A stretch of 64,000 nt of DNA, taken from Alphaproteobacteria bacterium (GTDB lineage: Bacteria > Pseudomonadota > Alphaproteobacteria > UBA8366). A model generated the notes under the pieces. That model made no database searches. It was given only the letters and a program-made list of their open reading frames with translations, and was not told the DNA's origin. Position 1 is the stretch's first letter. Each line of letters begins with the position of its first letter. Shown here piece by piece: positions 49,748-57,565 of this stretch. The stretch is taken from positions 1 through 64,000 of the forward strand of contig JANQKC010000023.1 of assembly GCA_028281325.1 (NCBI GenBank). The letters are read 5' to 3'. Position numbers and translations under genes: made by a program.

Positions 49748-52129
49748 ATGACCGCCCCGCTGCGCCTGGTCAAAGGTCCGGACGATGCCCTTCAGCCCCG
49801 GGAAAAACTGCGTATCCTCTCGGAAATCGAGCGGAAGGTGCTGTGGTTGTCGTCCTGGACAATCCACAACGCGAATCACCTGCGGCCGGCGCGCGATGGC
49901 CTGAAAGTCGGCGGTCATCAGTCTTCTTGCGCATCGGCGACGACGCTCTTGACGGCGTTGTATATGGATGTGCTGCGGCCGGAGGACCGGGTCGCGGTCA
50001 AGCCGCACGCCAGCCCCGTCTACCACGCTTTGATGTATCTGCTCGGCCGGCAGACCCAAGAGAATCTGGAGCTGTTTCGGGGTCTCGGCGGGGCGCAATC
50101 CTACCCGTCGCGGACAAAGGACGCGGATGACGTGGATTTCTCCACCGGGTCGGTCGGGCTCGGCGTCGGCGTCACGCTCTTCGCATCGTTGGTGCAGGAC
50201 TATGCCCGGATGCACGGGCTGAACGCGTCCGACTCGGAGGCCGGCCGCATGGTCGCGCTGATGGGCGATGCCGAACTGGATGAAGGCAACATCTTCGAGG
50301 CGTTGCTCGAAGGCTGGAAGCACGATGTACGGAATCTCTGGTGGGTGATCGACTACAACCGGCAGAGCCTCGACGGGGTGGTCAACGATCAGTTGTTCCA
50401 GAAAATCCAGTCCTTCTTCGACACCGTCGGCTGGAACGTGGTGACGCTGAAATACGGCAAGCGGCTGGAAGCGGCGCGGCACGGGCCGGCCGGCGAGGCG
50501 CTGCTCGAATGGATCGACGAATGCCCGAACGATCTGTACTCCGCGCTCACTTTCAAGGGCGGCGAAGCCTTCCGCGAGCATCTCAAGACCGCGTTGCAGG
50601 GTACGTCCGGGCTGGGCGAACTGCTCGACAGCCATGATGATGTCGCGTTGCACCGCCTGATGACCAACTTGGCGGGTCACGACATGGAGTCGGTTCTGGA
50701 GGCCTTTCACGGCGTGGCCGACGACGACCGGCCGCAGTGTTTCGTGGCCTATACGATCAAGGGGTTCGGCCTGCCGCTGGCCGGGCACAAGGACAACCAT
50801 GCGGGCCTGATGAATCCGGATCAAATGGCCGCCTTCAAGGCGTCCATGCGCATTCCCGACGGCAAGGAATGGGATATGTTCGCCGGTCTGGAGGTGGCCG
50901 AGGAGGAGCTGACCGACTATCTGGCCGCGGTGCCCTTCGCCGCCGACGCGCCGCGGCGTCACACGGCGCCGCGCATCCCGGTGCCGGACAGTTTCCCGGT
51001 GCCGACGGGAACGACCCTGGCGACGCAGCAGGCGTTCGGCCAGATCATGAACGAACTGGCGCAAGGCGACAGCGCGCTGGCGAGTCATATCGTCACCACG
51101 TCGCCCGACGTGACCGTGTCGACCAATCTGGGCGGCTGGGTCAACCGGCGCGGCCTGTTCAGCCGCAAGGAACGGCCGGACGTCTTCCGTGAGGAAAAAG
51201 TGGCGTCGGTGCAGAAATGGGTGCGGTCGCGCGACGGGCAGCATATCGAACTCGGCATCGCCGAGAACAACCTGTTCCTGCTGCTGGCCGCGCTGGGCCT
51301 GTCGCATTCGTTGTACGGCGCGCGTCTGCTGCCGGTCGGTACGCTTTACGATCCGTTCATCAACCGTGGCCTCGATTCCCTGTTCTATGCCTGTTATCAG
51401 GATGCCCGCTTCATGGCGGTGGCAACGCCGTCCGGTGTAACACTGGCGCCGGAAGGCGGCGCGCATCAGTCGATCAACACGCCGCTGGTCGGCATGTCGA
51501 TTGACGGGCTCGCCTATTTCGAACCGGCTTTCGTCGACGAATTGGCGGCGATCATGGCCTGGGGCATGCGTTACATGCAGGATGACGATGGCGGATCGGT
51601 CTATCTCCGCCTATCGACCCGCGCGCTCGAACAACCCGAACGGCGCCTCGGCGATGCGGACCGCCAAGCGGTTTGCGCCGGCGCTTATTGGGCGGTGCCG
51701 CCCGCGCCCGGCTGCGACCTCGCCATCGCCTATGCCGGCGCGGTCGCCCCGGAAGCGTTCGCCGCGCATGCGGCGCTGCAAGACGATGCGCCGGGGGCCG
51801 GGTTGCTCGCGGTGACGTCGCCCGATCTGTTGCATGCCGATTGGCTCGCCGCCGGCAGAAAGCGCGCGGCCGGCGACCGCGCGGCGCGGGCGCATGTGGA
51901 GGCATTGCTCGGCCAGTTGGGTACCGGCGCGGCACTGGTCACCGTGCTCGACGGACATCCCGCGACCTTGTCCTGGTTGGGTTCGGTCGGCGATTACCGG
52001 GTATCGGCGCTTGGGGTCGAGAAATTCGGACAGTCGAGCGACATTCCCGACGCTTTCCGCCTGCACGGTATCGATGCCGAAGCGATCCTGGATGCCGCGG
52101 CGGCTGCCTGTCTGGCGCGGCTGCGGTAA
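49748..52129 (+). CDS. AceE-like 2-oxoacid dehydrogenase E1 (MdeB-like)
   Basis: 793 residues of the homodimeric pyruvate dehydrogenase E1/transketolase type. The thiamine diphosphate motif is G-D-A-E-L-D-E-G ... D-Y-N-R-Q-S-L-D-G near 173-215, and a pyrimidine domain begins near 420 (A-T-Q-Q-A-F-G-Q-I-M). The P. putida relative MdeB is the E1 of 2-oxobutyrate dehydrogenase, working after methionine gamma-lyase. No E2, E3 or lyase gene is in the window. The start at 49748 follows AGGAG; a GTG one codon before is less likely. Confidence 0.87.
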   Translation: MTAPLRLVKGPDDALQPREKLRILSEIERKVLWLSSWTIHNANHLRPARDGLKVGGHQSSCASATTLLTALYMDVLRPEDRVAVKPHASPVYHALMYLLGRQTQENLELFRGLGGAQSYPSRTKDADDVDFSTGSVGLGVGVTLFASLVQDYARMHGLNASDSEAGRMVALMGDAELDEGNIFEALLEGWKHDVRNLWWVIDYNRQSLDGVVNDQLFQKIQSFFDTVGWNVVTLKYGKRLEAARHGPAGEALLEWIDECPNDLYSALTFKGGEAFREHLKTALQGTSGLGELLDSHDDVALHRLMTNLAGHDMESVLEAFHGVADDDRPQCFVAYTIKGFGLPLAGHKDNHAGLMNPDQMAAFKASMRIPDGKEWDMFAGLEVAEEELTDYLAAVPFAADAPRRHTAPRIPVPDSFPVPTGTTLATQQAFGQIMNELAQGDSALASHIVTTSPDVTVSTNLGGWVNRRGLFSRKERPDVFREEKVASVQKWVRSRDGQHIELGIAENNLFLLLAALGLSHSLYGARLLPVGTLYDPFINRGLDSLFYACYQDARFMAVATPSGVTLAPEGGAHQSINTPLVGMSIDGLAYFEPAFVDELAAIMAWGMRYMQDDDGGSVYLRLSTRALEQPERRLGDADRQAVCAGAYWAVPPAPGCDLAIAYAGAVAPEAFAAHAALQDDAPGAGLLAVTSPDLLHADWLAAGRKRAAGDRAARAHVEALLGQLGTGAALVTVLDGHPATLSWLGSVGDYRVSALGVEKFGQSSDIPDAFRLHGIDAEAILDAAAAACLARLR

Positions 52130-52226
52130 CCGCATTCAGTCATCCGGTGAAGGCTTGAACTTCCTGGCCGCCGCCGTAGGATGGCCCCGGGTCGCGGCGG
52201 GCGCGATCGCAGGGTCGAGGCATTGG

Positions 52227-52757
52227 GTGCAATTCAGTCTTCCGAGAATTCTTGCCGCCGCGGCGTTGGCCGCCGGGATCGGCGCTTGTACGCCGGCTGC
52301 CGATAAGGACGCGGGCGGCGGCACGGGCGAGAAGGGGTCGGCGGTCGCCGGGCGCGCGTCGGGCCCGTTGCCGGTGTTGGACGGCGGTCTCGGGCAATAC
52401 TCGATGGGCGGTTTGCTGGGCGGCGCGAACGGCGACGCCGGGGCGGTCGACGGCATTTCCGTAAAAGGCGCGTTGTTGCAGGGACCGTTCGTTACCTTCC
52501 TGGAACGTAGCGACCTGGACCGCGCCTTTAGGGCGGCCAGCCACACGTTGGAAACCCAGCCTTCCGGTCAGACCCGGATCTGGCGTAATCCGGGCAACGG
52601 CCATTGGGGGACGATGACGCCGACCCGCACCTATCTGGATGCGGAAGGACGCTATTGCCGCGAGTACCGGCAGACGGTCACGATCGGCGGGGAGGAGCAC
52701 CAAGCTGGCGGCACCGCTTGCCGGGACGATACTGGCGTTTGGCAGATCGTCAGCTAA
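52227..52757 (+). CDS. 17-kDa surface-antigen-type lipoprotein (RT0821/Lpp0805 family)
   Basis: 176 residues. The GTG at 52227 follows GAGG by 6 bases and opens a lipoprotein signal (L-P-R-I-L-A-A-A-A-L-A-A) with lipobox I-G-A-C near residue 20. A Gly-rich middle is followed by the conserved C-terminal domain (R-A-F-R-A-A, N-P-G-N-G-H-W-G-T, Y-C-R-E-Y-R-Q-T-V-T-I-G-G, A-C-R-D-D-T-G-V-W). It is probably an outer-membrane lipoprotein; function is structural or unknown. Confidence 0.85.
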   Translation: MQFSLPRILAAAALAAGIGACTPAADKDAGGGTGEKGSAVAGRASGPLPVLDGGLGQYSMGGLLGGANGDAGAVDGISVKGALLQGPFVTFLERSDLDRAFRAASHTLETQPSGQTRIWRNPGNGHWGTMTPTRTYLDAEGRYCREYRQTVTIGGEEHQAGGTACRDDTGVWQIVS

Positions 52758-52769
52758 CGGCGAAGGTTG

Positions 52770-53282
52770 CTAGGAGTCCGGGTTCGGTTTCAGCACGCGA
52801 TGCAGGTCGAGCACCGGCGTTTTCACGTCGGTCTGGGACAGCATGTCATGCACCTGGCCGCGATGATGGGTCTGGTGGTTGAAGAAATGGCTCACCAGCA
52901 TGTCGACCGGGTCGTCGAAGACCCGACCTTCGTTGTTCTCATATCGGATGGTGCCGGCGAGGAAGGCGTCGGTGATACCGGCCGCGAAGTCTTCGATGCG
53001 GGCGTCTTCGTCGGACCGTGCCGCGCGAAGGGCCTCGAAGTCGTCGTAGAGGATTGCATCCAGACCAGTCGACGGCGCGTCGCGTCCTTCGAACCGGGCG
53101 AGCCAGATGCGGTCGCCGACCATGATGTGGTTGAGCGTGCCGTGGATGCTTTTGAAAAAGGCGGGCCGGATCTGATTGCGTTGGGCGTCGCTCAGCTCGG
53201 CGCAGGACGCATACAGTCGGTCGTTGGCGAGCCGGTTGTAGCGCGCCAACTGCCGGACCGTATCGACGAAGCGTGCGGCCAT
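52770..53282 (-). CDS. DinB-family protein
   Basis: 170 residues, four-helix DinB fold. The metal-binding His are in S-I-H-G-T-L-N-H-I near 45-52 and in T-H-H-R-G-Q-V-H near 137-143. DinB relatives are putative metal-dependent thiol transferases (bacillithiol/mycothiol type), but this member's reaction is unknown. Convergent to the lipoprotein gene, 12 bp apart, and 13 bp downstream of pmbA, so probably cotranscribed with it. Confidence 0.9.
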   Translation of the reverse strand: MAARFVDTVRQLARYNRLANDRLYASCAELSDAQRNQIRPAFFKSIHGTLNHIMVGDRIWLARFEGRDAPSTGLDAILYDDFEALRAARSDEDARIEDFAAGITDAFLAGTIRYENNEGRVFDDPVDMLVSHFFNHQTHHRGQVHDMLSQTDVKTPVLDLHRVLKPNPDS

Positions 53283-53295
53283 GGTGCGCCGGCGG

Positions 53296-54666
53296 TCAGT
53301 TGCCGGCGACGGTCATTCCGTCGATGCGGACCGTGGGCGCGTTCACGCCGTAGCGGAATTCCAGATCGTCTGCCGCCTGCATGTTCAGGAACATATCCTT
53401 GAGGTTGCTCGCCACGGTCATCTCGCTGACCGGATAGGCGATCTCGCCCTTCTCGATCCAAAACCCGGCCGCGCCCCGGCTGTAGTCGCCGGTCACGTTG
53501 TTGATGCCGAATCCCATCAACTCGTTCACATAGAACCCTTCCTCGATGTCGCCGATCAAGGCGTCGCGGCTCTGCGCGCCGGGGGTCAGGTACAGGTTGG
53601 TGGTCGAGGGCGAGGGCGGGCCGCTGGTGCTGCGCGACGCCCGGCCGGTGGTGTCCAGCCCGAGTTGCCGCGCCGCGCTGAGGTCGAGGACCCAGCTCTT
53701 GAGTACGCCGTCGTCGACGAAGGCGATGGCCTCGTTGGCGATCCCTTCCGCGTCGAAGGGTTTCGAGGCGAGGCCGCGTTTCCGGTGCGGATCGTCCATG
53801 ATCGACAATCCCTTGGGCAGAATCCGTTCGCCCATGCTGTCCTTCAGGAAGCTGGTGCCGCGCGCGATCGCGGCGCCGTTTATCGCGCCGGCGAGATGCC
53901 GCAGCAGGCCGTTCGATACGCGCGGATCGTAGACGACCGGCACCTTCTTGGTGCCAACCTTGCGCGGGTTGAGCCGCTGCACCGCGCGCTCGCCGGCGTG
54001 CCGTCCGACCTCGGCCGGATCGTCCAAATCCGATGTGTAGACCGCGCTGGTGAATTCGTAGTCGCGTTCCATGCCGGTGCCTTCGCCCGCCAGCATCGCC
54101 GCGCCGATGCTCTGCCGCGACACGGCATAGCTGCCGGAGAAGCCGTTGGATGCGACCAGCGCCACGCCTGACCGGCCCCAGCTCGCCTCGGCGCCTTCGG
54201 AATTGGTGACGCCGTCGACGGCGCGGGCGGCGTCTTCGCATTGTTTGGCGCGTTCGATCAGCGCTTCGGGCGTCGGTTCCTCGGCCTCGCAGATTTCAAG
54301 ATCGGCGACCGGGCCTTTGAAAATCTGGTCCGGGTCCGCCAAGCCGCAATAGGCGTCCTCGGGAACGGTGCGCGCCATGGCGACGGCGCGATCGACCAAT
54401 TCCGTCAAAGCCTCCGGCGATGCGTCGGACGACGAGACGATGGCCTGCTGCTTGCCGATCAACACCCGTAGGCCGAGGTCGGTGCTTTCCGAGCGTTCCA
54501 GCTTCTCGATTTCGCCCAACCGCTGCGAATGCGACAAGGAAATGCCCGACACCGCTATGGCGTCGGCGGCGTCGGCCCCGGCCGCCTGGGCCTTGCCGAT
54601 GAGGTCGGACAACAGGTCGAGCGCCTCTTGTTCGTTGGCGAGTGTCGACGATGAATCGCTGGGCAT
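53296..54666 (-). CDS. pmbA: TldD/PmbA (TldE) family metalloprotease subunit
   Basis: 456 residues of the PmbA/TldE type. It lacks the H-E-x-x-x-H zinc site of TldD and so acts as its partner in peptide processing. The N-terminal domain has L-G-L-R-V-L-I-G-K-Q-Q-A-I-V-S-S-S-D. The C-terminal domain ends with N-N-V-T-G-D-Y-S-R-G-A-A-G-F-W and the family tail. The tldD gene is not in the window. The ATG at 54666 is favoured over an earlier start lacking family similarity. Confidence 0.9.
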   Translation of the reverse strand: MPSDSSSTLANEQEALDLLSDLIGKAQAAGADAADAIAVSGISLSHSQRLGEIEKLERSESTDLGLRVLIGKQQAIVSSSDASPEALTELVDRAVAMARTVPEDAYCGLADPDQIFKGPVADLEICEAEEPTPEALIERAKQCEDAARAVDGVTNSEGAEASWGRSGVALVASNGFSGSYAVSRQSIGAAMLAGEGTGMERDYEFTSAVYTSDLDDPAEVGRHAGERAVQRLNPRKVGTKKVPVVYDPRVSNGLLRHLAGAINGAAIARGTSFLKDSMGERILPKGLSIMDDPHRKRGLASKPFDAEGIANEAIAFVDDGVLKSWVLDLSAARQLGLDTTGRASRSTSGPPSPSTTNLYLTPGAQSRDALIGDIEEGFYVNELMGFGINNVTGDYSRGAAGFWIEKGEIAYPVSEMTVASNLKDMFLNMQAADDLEFRYGVNAPTVRIDGMTVAGN

Positions 54667-54716
54667 GGGCAAGTCTTTCCGTCTCTCAAATGAATAAAGG
54701 CCCGACGCGCGGACAA

Positions 54717-54974
54717 TCACTGAAAATGGGTCAGGATCGAGATGATTACAACCAGGATCAGCAGGGTCAGCGTCAGCAGGAAGAGTTTCCGGGCGCGGGC
54801 GAATTCCTCGGGCGTAACCCTGGGTCGTTCGCCGGTCTCCTCGGCCAGGGCGCGCTCGCGTTCCTCGCGCCGTTCCCGCAGGCGGCGCATGATATAGCGC
54901 GAGAGGAGAAAGAGCACGCCGGCCGCCAAGGCGATTGCCCAGGCATATTCGCGGATTAGGTCGTTCGATGTCAT
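54717..54974 (-). CDS. small two-helix membrane protein
   Basis: 85 residues: a transmembrane helix near 10-27 (A-W-A-I-A-L-A-A-G-V-L-F-L-L), a highly charged cytoplasmic stretch (R-R-L-R-E-R-R-E-E-R-E-R-A), and a second helix near 63-82. Its function is unknown. It lies 50 bp upstream of pmbA on the same strand and may be the first gene of that unit. Confidence 0.72.
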   Translation of the reverse strand: MTSNDLIREYAWAIALAAGVLFLLSRYIMRRLRERREERERALAEETGERPRVTPEEFARARKLFLLTLTLLILVVIISILTHFQ

Positions 54975-55014
54975 GCGCCGCAGTATAGGCGAGCCGCCAT
55001 GGGAGGTGAATCTC

Positions 55015-55434
55015 TTAAGGCCGGCCGCCGGTCCAGAACAGATAGAGCGCGTAGAAACAGACCAGGACGAGCATTAGCCAGGTCGCGGTTTGCCCGACGA
55101 CGCGCCCAAAGGACCGCCCGGTCGTGCTGTATAGTCCTTGCGCATGCAGCGCCCGACCGACGAACAGCCCGGCGCCCAAGGCATGCACGGCAACCAGCGG
55201 TGCGCCCAGCATCTCCACGACCAACAACAGGACAAGGCCCAGTGCGACATATTCTGTATTGTTGGCGTGTACGCGTATGGTCTGCAGCAGCGCCGCGTCG
55301 TTGCCGTCGCCGAGATCGATGCGCTTCTTCGCGCGGTGGAGACTGACCCGGATTGCGAGAAAGACGGCAAGCAGGCCGTTTAGCCCCGCATAGAGCGCGG
55401 TGATCACGGGCAACGTGATTTGTACGGTTTGCAT
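55015..55434 (-). CDS. MAPEG-family membrane protein
   Basis: 139 residues with four hydrophobic helices. The family motif R-V-H-A-N-N-T-E-Y near 54-62 identifies MAPEG (membrane-associated eicosanoid/glutathione metabolism) proteins. Bacterial members may be glutathione-dependent transferases. Ends R-S-F-G-R-V-V-G-Q-T-A-T-W-L-M. The glutathione-binding Arg/Asn positions are present; the substrate is unknown. Confidence 0.88.
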   Translation of the reverse strand: MQTVQITLPVITALYAGLNGLLAVFLAIRVSLHRAKKRIDLGDGNDAALLQTIRVHANNTEYVALGLVLLLVVEMLGAPLVAVHALGAGLFVGRALHAQGLYSTTGRSFGRVVGQTATWLMLVLVCFYALYLFWTGGRP

Positions 55435-55637
55435 GGAGATTCCCCCGGTTTGAGTCGATTACCCCGGGGCGACTCTACGCCGTCGCACGGGGTGCCGCAT
55501 TCACCCTTTTGCGGGGGCGGCGAAGGCCTGCCATCGACCGATCCTTGGCGGTTGAGATGATTGAGGCGGTTTTGACGGCCATGGTACGGTTGCGCCTTCC
55601 GGCGCGCGTCGTGCGCCAGGTGAAAGGAGCGGATCCA

Positions 55638-56078
55638 ATGAAGGACAAACTCAAATCAAGCGGCCCGGCGCCCGGTTTTGCCGCATCGCCCAGCCATCGG
55701 GTCGACATGGAGCCGTGCCCGCGCCGCATCCGGGTGAAATGCGGTGACGAATTCATCGCGGACTCCACCGATGCGCTTCTCATGCGCGAGACCAATCACA
55801 AGGCCTGCTACTATTTCCCGCGCGCCGACATTCGCATGGATCTGATGGTGCGGACCGACCACACGACTTTTTGACCGTATAAGGGCCATGCGTCCTACTA
55901 CTCCGTGCGGGTGGGGAATCGGTTGGAAGAGAATGCGGCGTGGTCCTATGAGACCCCCTTCGACGAGGGGGAGTCCTATGCCGGTTATATCGCCTTCTAT
56001 TGGGACAAGGTGGACCGGTGGTTCGAGGATGACGAGGAAATCGTCGATCAGCCGACCACGTGTCCTGATCCCGGCTAG
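55638..56078 (+). CDS. DUF427-family protein, selenocysteine at codon 79 (in-frame UGA)
   Basis: 146 residues if the TGA at 55872-55874 is read as selenocysteine. Around it the frame reads D-H-T-T-F-U-P-Y-K-G-H-A-S-Y-Y-S-V; the DUF427 signature has T-T-H-C-P-Y-K-G-x-A-x-Y, so U replaces the invariant Cys. Upstream are Y-Y-F-P-R-A-D-I-R-M-D-L and downstream A-W-S-Y-E-T-P-F-D and Y-I-A-F-Y-W-D-K-V-D, all family motifs, in one frame. The ATG follows AAAGGAG. The TAG at 56076-56078 shares CTAG with the convergent arfB stop, which supports 56078 as the true end. DUF427 has no settled function; the Sec suggests thiol/selenol chemistry. Confidence 0.87.
55898..55914 (+). promoter_or_regulatory. candidate bacterial SECIS hairpin for UGA 55872-55874
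   Basis: CTACTC (55898-55903) and GGGTGG (55909-55914) form a 6-bp stem, two pairs being G-U, with apical loop CGTGC. The loop G is 30 bases after the UGA, and the tip CCGTGC is identical to that of the other candidate at 17346-17351. The stem is weak on its own, so the call needs folding software. Confidence 0.45.
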
Positions 56079-56494
56079 TCTTCGGTGACCTTTCGCCGGG
56101 TCTTTTTGATGTCGCCTTGACGGCGCTTGCTGTCGAGGCGTCGCCGTTTCGAGCCCTTGGTCGGTTTGGTCGCGCGCCGATGTTTCGGGCGCACGGCCGC
56201 TTTTCGGATCAGCGCCACCAACCGGTCCATGGCGTCCCGCCGGTTTTGTTCCTGGGTCCGGAACCGGTTGGCGGTGATGACGATCACGCCGTCCTTGGTC
56301 ATCCGCCGGCCCGCCAGCGGTTTTAAGCGCAGAAAGACGGCATTCGACAGCGATGGGCTTTTGCGCGCGTTGAACCGCAATTGAACGGCGCTTTCCGTCT
56401 TGTTTACCTTTTGGCCGCCGGACCCGGGCGAGCGGATGAAGCGCGCCTCGATTTCGGACTCATCGAGGCGGATGGACGAGGTTACCGGAATCAT
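56075..56494 (-). CDS. arfB: alternative ribosome-rescue factor ArfB (YaeJ-like peptidyl-tRNA hydrolase)
   Basis: 139 residues. The G-G-Q hydrolysis motif is in R-S-P-G-S-G-G-Q-K-V-N-K near 21-32, and the basic C-terminal tail (K-H-R-R-A-T-K-P-T-K-G-S-K-R-R-R) enters the mRNA channel of stalled ribosomes. It frees peptides on non-stop ribosomes. Convergent to the DUF427 gene with overlapping stops. Confidence 0.93.
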   Translation of the reverse strand: MIPVTSSIRLDESEIEARFIRSPGSGGQKVNKTESAVQLRFNARKSPSLSNAVFLRLKPLAGRRMTKDGVIVITANRFRTQEQNRRDAMDRLVALIRKAAVRPKHRRATKPTKGSKRRRLDSKRRQGDIKKTRRKVTED

Positions 56495-56621
56495 GACGGG
56501 AGTTTAGCAACTCCGCGCAGGAAATGCGGGATGATGCAACACGCGCTATTCTGCCGTATCGATCGTTCCGCTAATGCGCTCTTCGGGCGCGACGACAAAA
56601 GCCATCCGGAGTATCCTGCGC

Positions 56622-57452
56622 ATGCAAGACAAGAAACCCGCACCCGATCAGACTTGGGAGGAGAAATCCGTCGGGCGAAGGAAGACGGCGTATGAGACCG
56701 TGTCGAAGGATGATGCCCCCAACCAGATGCTGATAAGTCTGGCGGGCATTCGCCCCGGCGACGCCGTGCTGGACCTAGCCTCCGGGACCGGCGAACCCGC
56801 GATCAGCATTGCCTTGCATGTCGGCGGTGAAGGTCGGGTGATGGCCACGGACATGACGCCGGCCATGTTGGAGACGGCGCGGCAGCGCGCCCGGCGGCTC
56901 GATCTCGGGCATATCACCTTCGACGTCTGCAGGATGGAAGCGTTGCCTTTCGAAGACCGCACCTTCGACGCCGTGACCTGCCGCTTCGGGATAATGCATG
57001 TGTCGGATCCGCTCGCGGCCCTGACGGAAGCGCGCCGGGTCCTGAAGCCCGGCAAAAAGGCCGCCTTCATGGTGCATGGGCCGCCGCAGTCGAACACATT
57101 GTGGACCATCGTGCACGAGGTCGCGCCGAGGGTCTTGCACATCGACGATTCGAAGAAGGTCGAACGTCACTTCAAGTTCAGCGAAGGCGACGAACTGGCG
57201 GAACTGTTCCGCGCCGCCGGTTTCGATACCGTCGGAGACGAATCCTTACGCCGAACAGTCGTTACGCCCGACGGAGGACCGTTCTGGAACGAACTCCTGA
57301 CCCGGGATTACGGCAAACTGATCGACGCCTTGAGCGAAACCGCGCAATCGGACCTTGCCGCGGAGATGGCGTCGGCCTTTCGGGAGTACCGAAAGGGCGG
57401 CGCGTATGAACTGCTGACCGCCCAACGGTTTATTACGGGAACGGCCGTCTAG
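56622..57452 (+). CDS. class I SAM-dependent methyltransferase
   Basis: 276 residues. Motif I is V-L-D-L-A-S-G-T-G-E-P-A near 49-60, the acidic end of beta-2 is A-T-D-M-T-P, and motif III-like V-T-C-R-F-G-I-M-H-V-S-D follows near 125. The layout resembles UbiE/Coq5-type C-methyltransferases, but substrate-specific features are not clear. GGAG lies 10 bases before the ATG at 56622. Confidence 0.85.
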   Translation: MQDKKPAPDQTWEEKSVGRRKTAYETVSKDDAPNQMLISLAGIRPGDAVLDLASGTGEPAISIALHVGGEGRVMATDMTPAMLETARQRARRLDLGHITFDVCRMEALPFEDRTFDAVTCRFGIMHVSDPLAALTEARRVLKPGKKAAFMVHGPPQSNTLWTIVHEVAPRVLHIDDSKKVERHFKFSEGDELAELFRAAGFDTVGDESLRRTVVTPDGGPFWNELLTRDYGKLIDALSETAQSDLAAEMASAFREYRKGGAYELLTAQRFITGTAV

Positions 57453-57565
57453 ACCTGCATCGCTGGTTCCAGCGTTCTGACACCGTGATGCACACCGGCA
57501 TGCGGGGCAATTTCCCGCCGCCTGGGAATGCGCATACACTGATCCCGGATCAACGGAGAACCGCC

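Noticed and set aside
49706-51466. A 586-codon minus-strand open frame
   Set aside because: Antisense of the AceE-like gene with no recognisable domain.
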